Origin: Pleurotus ostreatus/Saccharomyces cerevisiae fusant
Taxonomy: Eukaryota > Opisthokonta
Assembly: GCA_024196135.1 (NCBI GenBank)
Contig: JAMQCK010000831.1
Span: forward strand, 1 to 15,177
Direction of reading: 5' to 3'
DNA length: 15,177 nt
The position numbers were made by a program, and so were the translations under genes. The notes below the pieces were generated by a model, which saw only the letters and a program-made list of their open reading frames with translations, was not told where the DNA came from and searched no databases. Each line of letters begins with the position of its first letter. Within the stretch, counting starts at the first letter, position 1. Below, in pieces: positions 1-7,935 of this stretch.

Positions 1-19
1 ATGTCTGACTTTGCAATAG

Positions 20-1071
20 GGAGTTCTTCGTCGACGTCCTTACTTCCTTCGCGACGTCCGCCAAGTTCACCCGCCATGAGTTCCTCGAGTATGTCACCCC
101 TATTGTCGAGGGCGAGACCGCTGCCGCGCAGTCCGACAACGGCATCCGCGCGGTTGAGCTGGCGCACGCTCTCGCGTTCCGCAACGGCCTCGGCGCCTCC
201 CTCTTCGCTCCGTCTCACTCCTCTGTCACGCACGAGGACGTGAAGGCGTTCGCCCAGAATGCATTCGCAAAGGGTAACATCGCTGTCCTTGGCACCGGCA
301 TCGACCAGGCAAAGCTGGCCGCGCTGATCGAGAAGTCCCCGCTCGCGTCTCTCGCCGCTGGCGCCGCGTCCGCGCCCCCCTCGTCGAGGTACTTCGGTGG
401 CGAGTCTCGTCTCGAGGCGCACGGCGGGCCGCAGACCGTGTTCATTGGCTTCGGTTCGACGGGGTCGCCCGCGGAGCTCGCCGCGCTTTCAGCGTTCTTG
501 TCTGCGGAGCCGGCGGGCAAATGGCTGCAGGGCACGTCGCCCTTGGCGGCGGCGATCCCGACGAACGCGTCCGTGAAGCCGGTGTTCCTGCCTTACTCCG
601 ACGCGACGTTGGTGGGTCTGCTCGTGCAGGGTGAGACGGCGGAGGCGGTGAAGACCGCAGGGACGGCTGCAGTTTCTGCGCTCAAGAGCGCTGGCTCTGC
701 CAAGGCGAGCGACCTCACCAAGGCCATCGCGAAGGCCAAGTTTGCTGCTGCCAACGCTCTGGAGACGCGCGACGGCCTCGTCTCGGTCCTCGGGTCCAAG
801 GTGTGTACGGCGATGTCGTCGACGAATTTGGTCTCACTGTATGCCATTAGGTCCTCGCTGGCTCTGATGCGTCACTGCAAACCGCCTTGTCGTCCCTCGA
901 TAAGCTCTCCGCTGACGGTCTCAACAAAGTAAGCTCTCTTCCATCCCTTTTGCCGGACCGTTTTCTAATGCACTTCTGCAGACCGCGACAAGCTTGCTCA
1001 AGAGCAAGCCGACGTACGTTGCTGTTGGTGACATTGCCGCTCTTCCTTTCGCCGACGAGTTAGGGCTTTAA
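20..1071 (+). CDS. QCR2: Cytochrome bc1 complex core protein 2 (Qcr2), 5' end outside window
   Basis: Core subunit 2 of ubiquinol-cytochrome c reductase (respiratory complex III), on the matrix side of the mitochondrial inner membrane. It is an M16 peptidase-fold protein that is structural rather than catalytic. Exons in the window are 20-800, 851-928 and 982-1071 (stop TAA 1069-1071). The introns 801-850 (GTGTGT..TAG) and 929-981 (GTAAGC..CAG, CTAAT branch) are both in phase 0. The window opens inside another intron that ends at AG 18-19 with a CTGAC branch. About 315 residues are visible, roughly the last three-quarters of the usual fungal length of a little over 400. The first part reads EFFVDVLTSFATSAKF, then FVGFGSTG-like FIGFGSTGSPAELAALSAFL, an Ala/Ser-rich helical stretch, and a C-terminus ending ALPFADELGL. 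Spliced frames join without stops, so the gene looks intact. Family assignment is from recognition of the sequence, not from a search. Confidence 0.9.
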
Positions 1072-1727
1072 TGTGGGGTCCAGAGGATAGTTCATAGATG
1101 AAGTAGTAGCTATCTACTTGTCTGCAATGGCCCGCGAGGGCATTCTTCAGTCAGGATTTGGTGCCGGCAAAGCAATCAGCGGCACTTTTACGGATGCTGC
1201 CATATTCTCCAGGTATGATTGTTAGTACAAGTCTGTATGTGGGGCAGGTATATGCACTTGCAACCACCACCCTCCTTGATGAACTGATGATCAGCTTTTT
1301 CGTCCGTGTTGTTGCGCCCCAACCATGAAAGTAGTGTGCTTGCGCATAATGATGGGGAGGGGGGAGTTAGATATGGCACATGTATGGACATTGGGGGCTG
1401 CAGAGATCATGGTGAAGACTGGTGGTTGAGGATAAGATGCGTGCACTCACAGACCTCAGGCTACAGTCCGGCGCCCGTACCTTGACTGCTCTGAATTTAG
1501 GCCTCGCAAGGGCCTTCACTCCAACATCACCAAAAACCCACCACAGCCAAGCTGCTTGAGACCACTGCTGAGCATGTGGGGAAGTGCGCCTAGCAGCTTA
1601 CCTGGTGGCAAGGAGCTTGATATGAGGCAAGTGCAGAGGTAGGTAAAGACCTGTTATTCTGGAGGGCAGAGAGGGCTGCCTTATATATGTACTAGTCTTT
1701 AGAGGGCCAATGTGGTGCGTGGCAGAC

Positions 1728-1743
1728 GGTGAGTTAGGAATGT
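1728..1743 (+). repeat. 16-bp perfect inverted repeat, left arm
   Basis: The sequence ggtgagttaggaatgt is repeated exactly, as its reverse complement, at 6906-6921. Homology does not extend clearly past 16 bp on either side. By a rough count, a perfect 16-bp inverted match is expected well under once in 15 kb by chance. No target-site duplication is visible outside the two arms. It forms the outermost shell of a nested set of inverted repeats around the MULE-like element. Confidence 0.55.
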
Positions 1744-1803
1744 CCCACTGCTTAGTCATCAGTTAGGTCGTTGAAAATCAACTCCATGCTACTCACACAA
1801 CCA

Positions 1804-1846
1804 GCAACATTGGAGGTGTTTTGATCCAAAACCCTTTCAAAGGGTT
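1804..1846 (+). repeat. 43-bp inverted repeat, left arm
   Basis: Matches the reverse complement of 6027-6069 at about 39 of 43 positions. The arm contains two small palindromes, gttttgatccaaaac and accctttcaaagggt, so each arm could itself fold. The internal gaggtgttttga core resembles hAT-type terminal sequence, but no 8-bp duplication flanks the pair (cacaacca on the left, cggtggtg on the right). The arms are 60 bp from the MULE-like element on this side and about 600 bp from it on the other. Confidence 0.7.
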
Positions 1847-1896
1847 TGAACAGGAGGGATCCATGTGCTTGCGCTAACTAGCCAATCACCGAGAGG

Positions 1897-1905
1897 GAGA
1901 TGATC
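1897..1905. repeat. 9-bp target-site duplication, left copy
   Basis: gagatgatc lies directly outside the left terminal inverted repeat. The same 9 bases, in the same orientation, lie directly outside the right repeat at 5415-5423. Nine bases is the usual duplication length for Mutator-like transposons. Confidence 0.8.
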
Positions 1906-1921
1906 ACCTGTGCAGGTAGGT

Positions 1922-1967
1922 CTTTTGCAAAAGACCCCGACAATTGTCCGCGGGCCTATTGCAAAAG
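1922..1967. promoter_or_regulatory. Paired TTGCAAAAG motifs, left end
   Basis: cttttgcaaaag (1922-1933) is palindromic. A second copy, tattgcaaaag (1957-1967), follows with a start-to-start spacing of 34 nt. The outer motif begins 16 nt from the tip. The same motif, spacing and distance recur at the other two ends of this family, so this is a candidate transposase-binding site. Confidence 0.55.
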
Positions 1968-2193
1968 ATGTGTATGAGTTGTCAGCACAGCCACAGCCCC
2001 CGGCCAGGTTGCCGGGCAGCCTCCAGCTCGCGCCCGATGTGGTAGGTGACCCCTCCACCTCGCCGGACGGGGGTTTCCGCTGCACGCGACGCTCCCGGAA
2101 TTGATGGGCGCGCGTTGCTGCTGATGCGCCTGCTGGCGCGCATGCACAGCCACGCCCAAAAATTGCGCTGGCGGCGCTTCGCACGCTCTTGCT

Positions 2194-2212
2194 GCCGCCG
2201 CCGCCGCCGCCG
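2194..2212. repeat. (GCC)6 microsatellite
   Basis: Six GCC units plus one base inside the left terminal repeat. The matching part of the right end is also CG-rich but not a regular triplet array, so the array probably arose after the two ends separated. Confidence 0.8.
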
Positions 2213-2318
2213 TTGCTGCTGCCATCCACTACAGAGGGTAATCAGGTATTAGTTCAAGGCACGTATATACAGCGACATTTGCGAAATAAAGACAAAAGAA
2301 TCAATGAAAAATCCTCGC

Positions 2319-2339
2319 CGACGTGGAAGCTCCACGTCG
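2319..2339. repeat. Hairpin at inner edge of left terminal repeat
   Basis: Perfect 9-bp arms cgacgtgga and tccacgtcg with a 3-nt loop. The hairpin starts 413 nt from the outer tip of the element and follows an A-rich tract that carries AATAAA. Hairpins of different sequence occur at the matching depth in the right end (4963-4989) and in the third copy (7544-7574). Confidence 0.75.
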
Positions 2340-2353
2340 TGCAGCCCTTCTAC

Positions 2354-2389
2354 AGGACAAGCACAAACGCAAGGACAAGCACGAACGCA
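2354..2389. repeat. Two 18-bp tandem repeats
   Basis: Two consecutive units of aggacaagcac[a/g]aacgca, one mismatch apart, just inside the left hairpin. Confidence 0.8.
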
Positions 2390-3451
2390 AGGGCATGTCA
2401 TGATGGGGAATGTGCGGATGGGGCCACAGAGTGTGCACGTAGGGCGCACTGCTATTCGTAGCTTAGGCGACATAGCAGGTGAGCGCGAGACGGCCGTACA
2501 CAACGGCAGCGGCGAGGGGGGGGGGCAGAATGGCGCACGGGTGGAGAAGAGGAGAGGGATAGCCCCCGAGCTTCGTGCGCCCTTCCGCGTCAAAGGACGC
2601 ATCCGCAGTGGGCACGTAGCGGTTCGGGGGAAGTCGGAAGGGCTAATGCACGAATCCGCGCGCGGAAACCTGGACGCTGCAAGACCGGCGGGGTGCGTCT
2701 CGCGCGGACCTGTCGCAAGACACGTTGGCGGCGACTGCATTGCGTACTCGAGGAGGGGGGGTGGATGGGGCTGGGACCTGCGACTAGCAGCGCGGTTGCA
2801 CAGCGACCGGATGCTGCATATCTGCGCCTTCGGGCCCCTTTGCGTGAGCTTCCCGTGTCCACCGCAGGCGTCCGCGCGTCCCTTGACGTCGCCAATTGCA
2901 TCCCGCACCCTGCCCTGCACCGCGAATTCGCCAGTGCGGTGGGGACTCAAACGGGCGAGGCGAGCACGGGACATGGCTGCAGATGTCGGGAGGGTAAGAA
3001 ATAGGTGTGGGAGGGTGCAAGAGGTGATGGGGATTCCTCCGCGAGGGGGCGCGCGTTGCTTGCCAGGTGGCGCGAGGTTGATCGTTTGGAGGCAAAAATT
3101 TTCGTTAGTGCTAGTATAGAGAGCGGGGCATAGCCACGCACCTGTAATGGACCCCGGTCCTGCATATATCATCTTCTTGTAGTCTATTAAGACGCAGCGC
3201 GGTGTGGTCTTGACGGCCTCCTGGCCAGCGTCACTGCGGAGGGAATATTGCTGGCGGTGGCGGGGCGGGCAGCGCAAACATTGCGTAGACAAAAGAAGGG
3301 GAGAGATGGGGATAGGGATGCGATACGAGGGGCAACGAAGGAGGGCGGCGGGCGACTTGGTGATGGTTAGAGACAAGGGTGAGCGCTGCCAACCGCGCGG
3401 GATGGGCGGGCCGGCACATCGGCCCAATTTCCGACATTCGTTCTCGTCGTC

Positions 3452-3481
3452 TTCGACGACCCCGGATGCAGGCCGAGGGAC
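3452..3481. repeat. 30-bp direct repeat, copy A
   Basis: Matches 3624-3653 at 24 of 30 positions, and five of the six differences are transitions. Weaker similarity extends a little upstream (gttctcgtcgtc and gttgctgtcgttgtg). It suggests an old local duplication with an offset of 172 nt. Confidence 0.5.
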
Positions 3482-3623
3482 TTCGATCTGTAGATTTAAC
3501 ATGGCTATTACTACTGTATATACATTAGATTCTATATATCGAGTTTGGTGAGTATAGGACTTGGACTCCTGTCAAAATCAACCCCGCACTCATCCGACAG
3601 CTGATTGGGTTGCTGTCGTTGTG

Positions 3624-3653
3624 TTCGACGGCCTTGAATGCAGGCCGAAGGTC
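3624..3653. repeat. 30-bp direct repeat, copy B
   Basis: Second copy of the repeat at 3452-3481. Read on the minus strand, the two copies give related peptides (PRPASGVVEDD and LRPAFKAVEHN), so the duplicated segment may once have been coding. Confidence 0.5.
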
Positions 3654-4142
3654 AGCGAACAAGAGGAAAAGCTCGGTAGTCGGTAGTATACCACAGAGAG
3701 TATGGACTTACGAAGTTTGGACACCCCATGTAGCTTGTAGCTTGTTGAATTCGTGTCCGACCCTCAAGGTGCTTAGGTGCAAAATCTTGTATTCATCAAC
3801 CATTCACCTCATCAAGCTCCTTCTCGCCCATTTCTCACTCATTTTCGCTCCGATTAGTGTCAAAAAAGTTTTAAATCGTAGAGGGAAGACGCTAGTGGCC
3901 TGCGACGTAGTCTGTTTAATATAACCAGCGCCAGATAAATTGCAGAACAACGGACACTCCGTTTGGGGGCTCAAATTATGAATGTTCTGTCGACTGATGA
4001 CTCTTTTATGCACAGTTCTATGTTCAAACTTGGTGTAGATATTCTATGCGTAGTCCCCCAAGCTTCAAAGAGCTTAATTCAAGCCTCCGACCTTTTGCAC
4101 ATGTTCCCGGGGTTGTTTTCGACGACGACGACCGCTCTCGGA
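3654..4142. other. Transposon interior, no gene seen
   Basis: This AT-richer stretch inside the element contains only short open frames with no recognisable motif. I see no transposase remnant here. Confidence 0.5.
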
Positions 4143-4164
4143 CGCCCGGACCAGCATCCGGGCG
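4143..4164. repeat. 8-bp inverted repeat (hairpin)
   Basis: Arms cgcccgga and tccgggcg with a 6-nt loop ccagca, upstream of the decayed coding fragment. The function is unknown. Confidence 0.6.
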
Positions 4165-4291
4165 GTCCCAAGACACAATCTCGTAGACCCGAACTACACG
4201 ATCCCCACCACCACCCTCATCGCACTGCTGGAACCCGCCACCGCCCCCCGTTCCTCCTTTTCATGATATATTATATCTTCTACTTAAGACT

Positions 4292-4793
4292 ATGCCTCCC
4301 TCCCCCCTCAAGCTTGAACAATGGATACAAGGTGCCCTGGGCGAGCCCCCATAATGAGTCAAGTTGGATGCGGGATTCGCCTCTTGACGGCAAGGAGGCG
4401 CTAATATTGGTGCGTTTGCTTGCCCTATATCACTCTCTTAGCTAACTGTCAGCTTGCATAGCTGCGGGATGCCTTCGCGCCAATGTAATCGCGCGCGCGA
4501 GGCGTGATCGGCCGCCCAGCACCCCCTTCCTGCTACCAGCATTGCGCTTACTGGCATCCCCACCCTCACTGTCGTGCCGCGTTACCTGCAGAGCTATCCC
4601 TCAACACACACTGACATCCTCATATCCGACGTGCATACGAGGGACGCGCTCCATGCCCTGCACTGCTTCGCATCCGCTCACCCCCTCCCTACCCCGACAA
4701 TTACCGCGCGCGTTGAGCGCCAAACACGCTACACTTGAACCCCTCGCTCTACACATTCCCAGTGCAGACCTGGATGAGCCGCGGCCGAAATGA
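4292..4793 (+). pseudogene. Decayed intron-containing coding fragment captured in the transposon
   Basis: An ATG at 4292 opens MPPSPLKLEQWIQGALGEPP and then stops. A shift of frame near 4350 restores an open stretch (HNESSWMRDSPLDGKEALIL) up to 4409. This is followed by a good fungal intron at 4410-4461: GTGCGT, CTAAC branch, CATAG acceptor. The next exon continues in phase as LRDAFAPM, then a stop. A further open stretch of about 75 codons (4508-4738) contains GIPTLTVVPRYLQSYP and HTDILISDVHTRDALHAL. A last frame change leads to LEPLALHIPSADLDEPRP before TGA at 4791-4793. The peptides look protein-like and the intron has kept its signals, but there are at least two frame changes and several stops. 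I do not recognise the parent gene. Capture of a host gene piece by the transposon is an inference. Confidence 0.45.
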
Positions 4794-4962
4794 GCTGCTG
4801 CCTGGCCACGACGCGACACGACACAACACACCCTGCACCACCCCAACAAGCACAGGTGCTCTCCATAGGACCTATCCTGCCCTTCGTACATATCTCTCAA
4901 TCACACACCCAAGATACCCTACCCCTTCACCTTTTCCCGACATATATGCCGCGCAATGTCGC

Positions 4963-4989
4963 TTGCTGCCGAAATTTTTTCGGCAGCAA
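4963..4989. repeat. Hairpin at inner edge of right terminal repeat
   Basis: Perfect 12-bp arms ttgctgccgaaa and tttcggcagcaa around a 3-nt loop. The inner edge of the hairpin is 425 nt from the outer tip at 5414. It is the counterpart, in position but not in sequence, of the left hairpin at 2319-2339. Confidence 0.85.
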
Positions 4990-5352
4990 ATATTTCTATC
5001 CTTTCTTTTGTACGTGCTCTTAACTGCGCATTTTACGCGCATATGTCGCTTCCTATGTAATGAATGCATCATATTCTTCTATTTTTCTTTGCGCTGGCGA
5101 GAATGGAGGGGGCGGCGCGCGCCGCAACGCCGCCGCTACCGTGACACAGCCACCGCAGCGCGGACAGCGGCGCATCAATCACTGCCCCTCGCGCATCAAT
5201 TCTGGCGGCGTGGAAGGCGCACATCGCGCATCGCGTGCGGCGGGAAAGCCTGACCGGTGAGGCCGGGGGGTCACCTACCGCATCGGGCGCAAGCCGGAGG
5301 CTGCCCGGCGACCTGGCCGGGGCCTGTGGCAGTGCTGACAGTTGATTCGGCT

Positions 5353-5398
5353 CTTTTGCAATAGGCCCGCGGACAGTTATCGGGATCTTTTGCAAAAG
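5353..5398. promoter_or_regulatory. Paired TTGCAAAAG motifs, right end
   Basis: cttttgcaat (5353-5362) and palindromic cttttgcaaaag (5387-5398) are spaced 34 nt start to start. The outer one ends 16 nt from the tip. This is the mirror image of the left-end arrangement and a candidate transposase-binding site. Confidence 0.55.
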
Positions 5399-5414
5399 TC
5401 TTACTTGCACAGCT

Positions 5415-5423
5415 GAGATGATC
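5415..5423. repeat. 9-bp target-site duplication, right copy
   Basis: gagatgatc, identical to and in the same orientation as 1897-1905. It directly abuts the right terminal repeat. Confidence 0.8.
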
Positions 5424-6026
5424 TAGGCAACATGACTGCTTCACACAGCATCGCGGCAAGTGCCGTCCAATTGGGTCACAAAAGGTCACGGTTCACACCA
5501 ACGTCAAGTTCACGAGTCCGCATACGTTATAGCGAAGACACAGCTTTCCATGTATTCAGAAAATTTCGAGGTATATTTCTACATATATGAGTAATATAAA
5601 TTCCCCATCTTGGAAAGCAAGGCGGTATATCCCGAGCGTAACATCATATTGCGTGAAGCAGGTGGCAGTGAGAACTGGGAATGAAGTTGCTCGCATGCGG
5701 GCCCCCCAAGTCCCGCGTCAACTCTGCCACATGCCTCCTGCAGGTCTGATGTGAGGCTTCAAGGACAGTATATTGGAGCGCAAGGTGCCTTCAATGAACA
5801 CAACCTACATAACCCGCCACACAAGCAGATATTCAGGCTTGCTAGCACACACTTTTCTGGGCAGTGGCAGGCAGGACATGGTCTTTTGTGTGAGTACCCC
5901 CACGCCTCATGCTGTCAGACACATCTCACCTTGCTTTTCTCACGAGGCCTACCGCCTCACGTCAAGCAGATAAGCCCCTTGCCGGTTTTCGGCACAACAC
6001 GCGCTAACCACGACAACTCCCAGAGC
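5424..6026. other. Spacer, no gene seen
   Basis: There are two overlapping plus-strand frames around 5751-6047 with no recognisable motif. An AT-rich patch with tatatgagtaatataaa lies at about 5584-5600. Nothing else can be supported. Confidence 0.5.
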
Positions 6027-6069
6027 AACCCTTTGGAAGGGTTTTGAGTCAAAACACCTCTAATGTTGC
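6027..6069 (-). repeat. 43-bp inverted repeat, right arm
   Basis: Reverse complement of 1804-1846 with about four differences. It contains the same two internal palindromes (gttttgagtcaaaac, accctttggaagggt). Confidence 0.7.
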
Positions 6070-7029
6070 CGGTGGTGTCTGCGTGGTAATCATTGTACAA
6101 GAGAGAAAAATCTGGATTTTCATTGTTGCAGTACTATCAGAGAGATACAGGTTTTACAAGATATAGTGAAGGAGAGGGTGGACCAGTCAAGAGGTGTGTG
6201 TTGCAGCTGAAGTTCTCGCACGGGCAGAGGAGGGAATTCGAACGGTCCAGGAGGCAGCAGTGGCACACAGTTAGGTGGCAGCGGGGGCTTGTCTCGTGGC
6301 ATGTGGGGGTGACATTGTTGATGACACTTTCCATCTTTGCCTCGCCTTCCTGGGTATACCTGTCAATCATGCAACAATATTCAAGATCTTGCACTACAAC
6401 TTGTAGGACATTGTCGGAGTCAGTTGTTCTTGCTGAGTAATAATCGGGGGCACACTCCGGCACTTGTGGGCTATATACTCGGAGTGACAACAGGTGAGTT
6501 TCCCGGGAGTGGAGGGACTGTGGGTGAAGAAATGGGATCAGCGGAGGCCACTGTTGAGCAGCAACACCAATTGTCGAAGCTGACCAGTCTTGGTCGCCGG
6601 GGTACGTGGCATGTGCCAGGCTGCTGGCATTGCGCGTGGGGGCACGTACAGGAGGCGCTCGTGAAAGCATAGTTCATTCGCGCCATACCGACACGCCGCG
6701 CTTCACGTAGCATTGGTGTGACGCGAAGGCTAAATTAAAGTTACGGTCACATGTGAAACTGTTTGTGACTGTATTGGGGAATTTGTGGCGAGCGCGGCAA
6801 GTTCCTGCAATTGTGCCTGAAAATCGTAATCATGATTGGTTGCAGCGTTGAGTCTTGGGCCAAAAAGTCGGCTTTTCATGGGTGTAAAAGATGAGTTACT
6901 CATATACATTCCTAACTCACCAACAGGGATGTAGGTAGCATGTGATAATGCAGTGGACAGGTGCACAATAAACATATGATGTTGTACGTGTGTTCATGTG
7001 TCCGTCATGTGACGTGTGTGTCATAACAT
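6070..7029. other. Spacer with unassigned minus-strand open frames
   Basis: Minus-strand frames of 177 codons (6137-6670, ATG start) and about 81 codons (6730-6975) lie here. Neither has a motif I can name, and no splice model joins them convincingly. The right arm of the 16-bp inverted repeat is at 6906-6921. From about 6985 to 7035 there is a run of GTG/CATGTGAC words (catgtgacgtg, aacatgtgac) directly before the Copia fragment. Confidence 0.4.
6906..6921 (-). repeat. 16-bp perfect inverted repeat, right arm
   Basis: Exact reverse complement of 1728-1743. Confidence 0.55.
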
Positions 7030-7543
7030 GTGACAGGCCAGATGTCCAATCACTTCAACCAGATGATTATGGACAAGGCCAAGTCTATGTGTTTTACCAC
7101 ATGTCTTCCTAATTTGTTCTGGGAGTTCGCGAGTTTACACGCGGCTCGGGTCTACAATTTGACGCCTATCTGGTGTTTGAAGTGGAAGACTCCGCATGAA
7201 GCTCTCTATAAGGAGGAACCAGATATTTCACATCTCCAGGTCTTTGGTTGTAGCGCATACGTCTTTATCCCCAAGGAGAAACACCAGAATAAGTTATCAC
7301 CCAAAGCAGAGCTGATGATGTACCTAGGCATGTCCGATGGGGTGAAAGGCTTCCTGTTTATGTGCTTGAACACTGCTCTCTTTGTTGGCACTCAGGCCAC
7401 ATTTGATGAAGCGCTGTTTCCTCGCTGTCCAGACAGCACTCGTCGTCAACACGTACCAGTTGGGGAAGATTTCCCACTTCGTGCCCCCTCCCCTTCATCG
7501 TCTCGCGCCCCTGCCCGCGCCCCCTACGCGGCCTGCGTGACGT
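7030..7543 (+). pseudogene. Ty1/Copia polyprotein fragment (integrase C-terminal half)
   Basis: The frame reads FNQMIMDKAKSM, then LFWEFASLHAARVYNLTP, TPHEALYKEEPDISHLQVFGC, AYVFIPKE, YLGMSDGVKGFLF and FDEALFPRCPD. This is the characteristic order of the second half of a Copia integrase: the end of the catalytic core, the TP-E-x-W/L-like block, the HLxVFGC block and the KGYRF-like block. It continues into the start of the linker towards reverse transcriptase. The frame is open, but the D,D part of the integrase, protease and gag are missing upstream, and reverse transcriptase is missing downstream. Coding similarity fades by about 7500. From 7544 the sequence belongs to a MULE end, although the frame happens to stay open to 7602. 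This is a dead fragment and no LTR could be assigned to it. Confidence 0.85.
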
Positions 7544-7574
7544 GCATTGCATCGGCGAAAATTTTTGTCAATGC
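7544..7574. repeat. Imperfect hairpin in the third MULE end
   Basis: Outer arms gcattg and caatgc enclose an aaaatttt core. The hairpin ends 422 nt from the tip at 7996, the same depth as the hairpin in the intact right end. It looks like a decayed relative of the 4963-4989 hairpin. Confidence 0.5.
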
Positions 7575-7935
7575 TTTTCATCACCATTTTTGTTCTTTTT
7601 GATGTCCTAGTACTGCCTTATAGTTATATTGTGTGTATCTACTAATAATATGTCTTTTCTTGTGCTACTAAAAGCCCGAGGGACCACGAGCGGCGACGAC
7701 GTGCGTGCGCGCGAGGCCGCGCGACACGCTGACTAAGCGAGCGCGACGCGCGGGAAGGCGCGGGGAGGCGCATTAATTGCGCGCGCGGGTGGCGGGAGGC
7801 GGCGGGAGGCGGCGCGGTGCTCGGAACAGCCCGAACGGTGGGCTCGGGGGGTCGCCTGCCGCATTGGGCGCTGCCCAGAGGCGTCGCCGGTGAGATCCCG
7901 GGGGGTGGTGGCTGTGTAAATAAACACTTCGTGAA

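Larger units (their letters stand above)
1072..1896. other. Spacer downstream of QCR2, no gene seen
   Basis: No reading frame here resembles a known protein. The longest minus-strand frame (1188-1391) has no coding character. A short imperfect hairpin (1101-1119, arms aagtag/ctactt) follows the QCR2 stop and might lie in its 3' UTR. The only structured parts are the left arms of two inverted-repeat pairs, at 1728-1743 and 1804-1846, and the target-site duplication that begins at 1897. Confidence 0.6.
1906..2339 (+). repeat. Left terminal inverted repeat of the MULE-like element
   Basis: Aligns with the reverse complement of 4963-5414. The outer 150-200 bp are clearly similar: the TTGCAAAAG motif pair, the shared gtccgcgggcctattgcaaa block, gccgggcagcctcc and ggtaggtgaccc. 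Inner parts are more diverged, with indels. The alignment can be followed through an aattgatg block to an A-rich tract with acaaaagaa, then to a hairpin at 2319-2339. An AATAAA lies at 2285-2290 within the A-rich tract. Confidence 0.75.
2249..3502 (-). other. Unrecognised 417-codon open frame inside the transposon
   Basis: An ATG-initiated frame of 417 codons on the minus strand covers the left third of the element's interior. A plus-strand frame of 271 codons (2304-3119) overlaps it antisense. The minus-strand translation is rich in Pro, Arg, Ser and Cys, with low-complexity Cys/Pro runs near the C-terminus. It shows no domain, catalytic motif, signal peptide or membrane segment that I recognise. 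High GC lowers stop density, so long open frames can arise by chance. I lean towards non-coding and record it only because of its length. Confidence 0.2.
1906..5414. mobile_element. Mutator-like (MULE) DNA transposon, 3.5 kb, non-autonomous
   Basis: Bounded by long inverted repeats (1906-2339 and 4963-5414) and a perfect 9-bp direct duplication gagatgatc. With 9 bp assigned to the duplication, both termini start in register: acctgtgcaggtag on the left and agctgtgcaagtaa on the reverse complement of the right. Long terminal repeats plus a 9-bp duplication are typical of MULEs; hAT and KDZ elements normally make 8 bp. No MURA-like transposase, zinc-finger or SWIM domain can be recognised inside, so it is probably mobilised in trans. 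The interior (2340-4962) is GC-rich at the left and holds a decayed intron-containing coding fragment at 4292-4793, which suggests Pack-MULE-style capture. A further right end of the same family lies at 7544-7996. Element class is inference; the repeat and duplication are directly visible. Confidence 0.75.
4963..5414 (-). repeat. Right terminal inverted repeat of the MULE-like element
   Basis: Reverse complement of the left end, about 80 percent similar by eye over the outer 150 bp. The inner half is T-rich near 5000-5090 and CG-rich from 5100 to 5230. The order of blocks matches both the left end and the third copy at 7544-7996. Confidence 0.75.

Noticed and set aside
240..932. QCR2 as a single open frame of 230 codons
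   Set aside because: The open frame runs through intron 801-850 into sequence unlike the family. The spliced model with exons 851-928 and 982-1071 gives the expected C-terminus.
1906..2339. Helitron-type 3' end (hairpin near an element end)
   Set aside because: The hairpins lie at the inner edge of inverted repeats. They are not followed by CTRR at the usual distance, and the element has inverted ends and a 9-bp duplication, neither of which Helitrons have.
1906..5414. hAT or KDZ transposon
   Set aside because: Those families duplicate 8 bp. Taking 8 bp here would put the two inverted repeats one base out of register, while 9 bp aligns them exactly. No KDZ or hAT transposase is visible.
6137..6670. 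177-codon minus-strand gene
   Set aside because: No recognisable motif and no convincing splice partners. The composition looks random, so it is described only as spacer.
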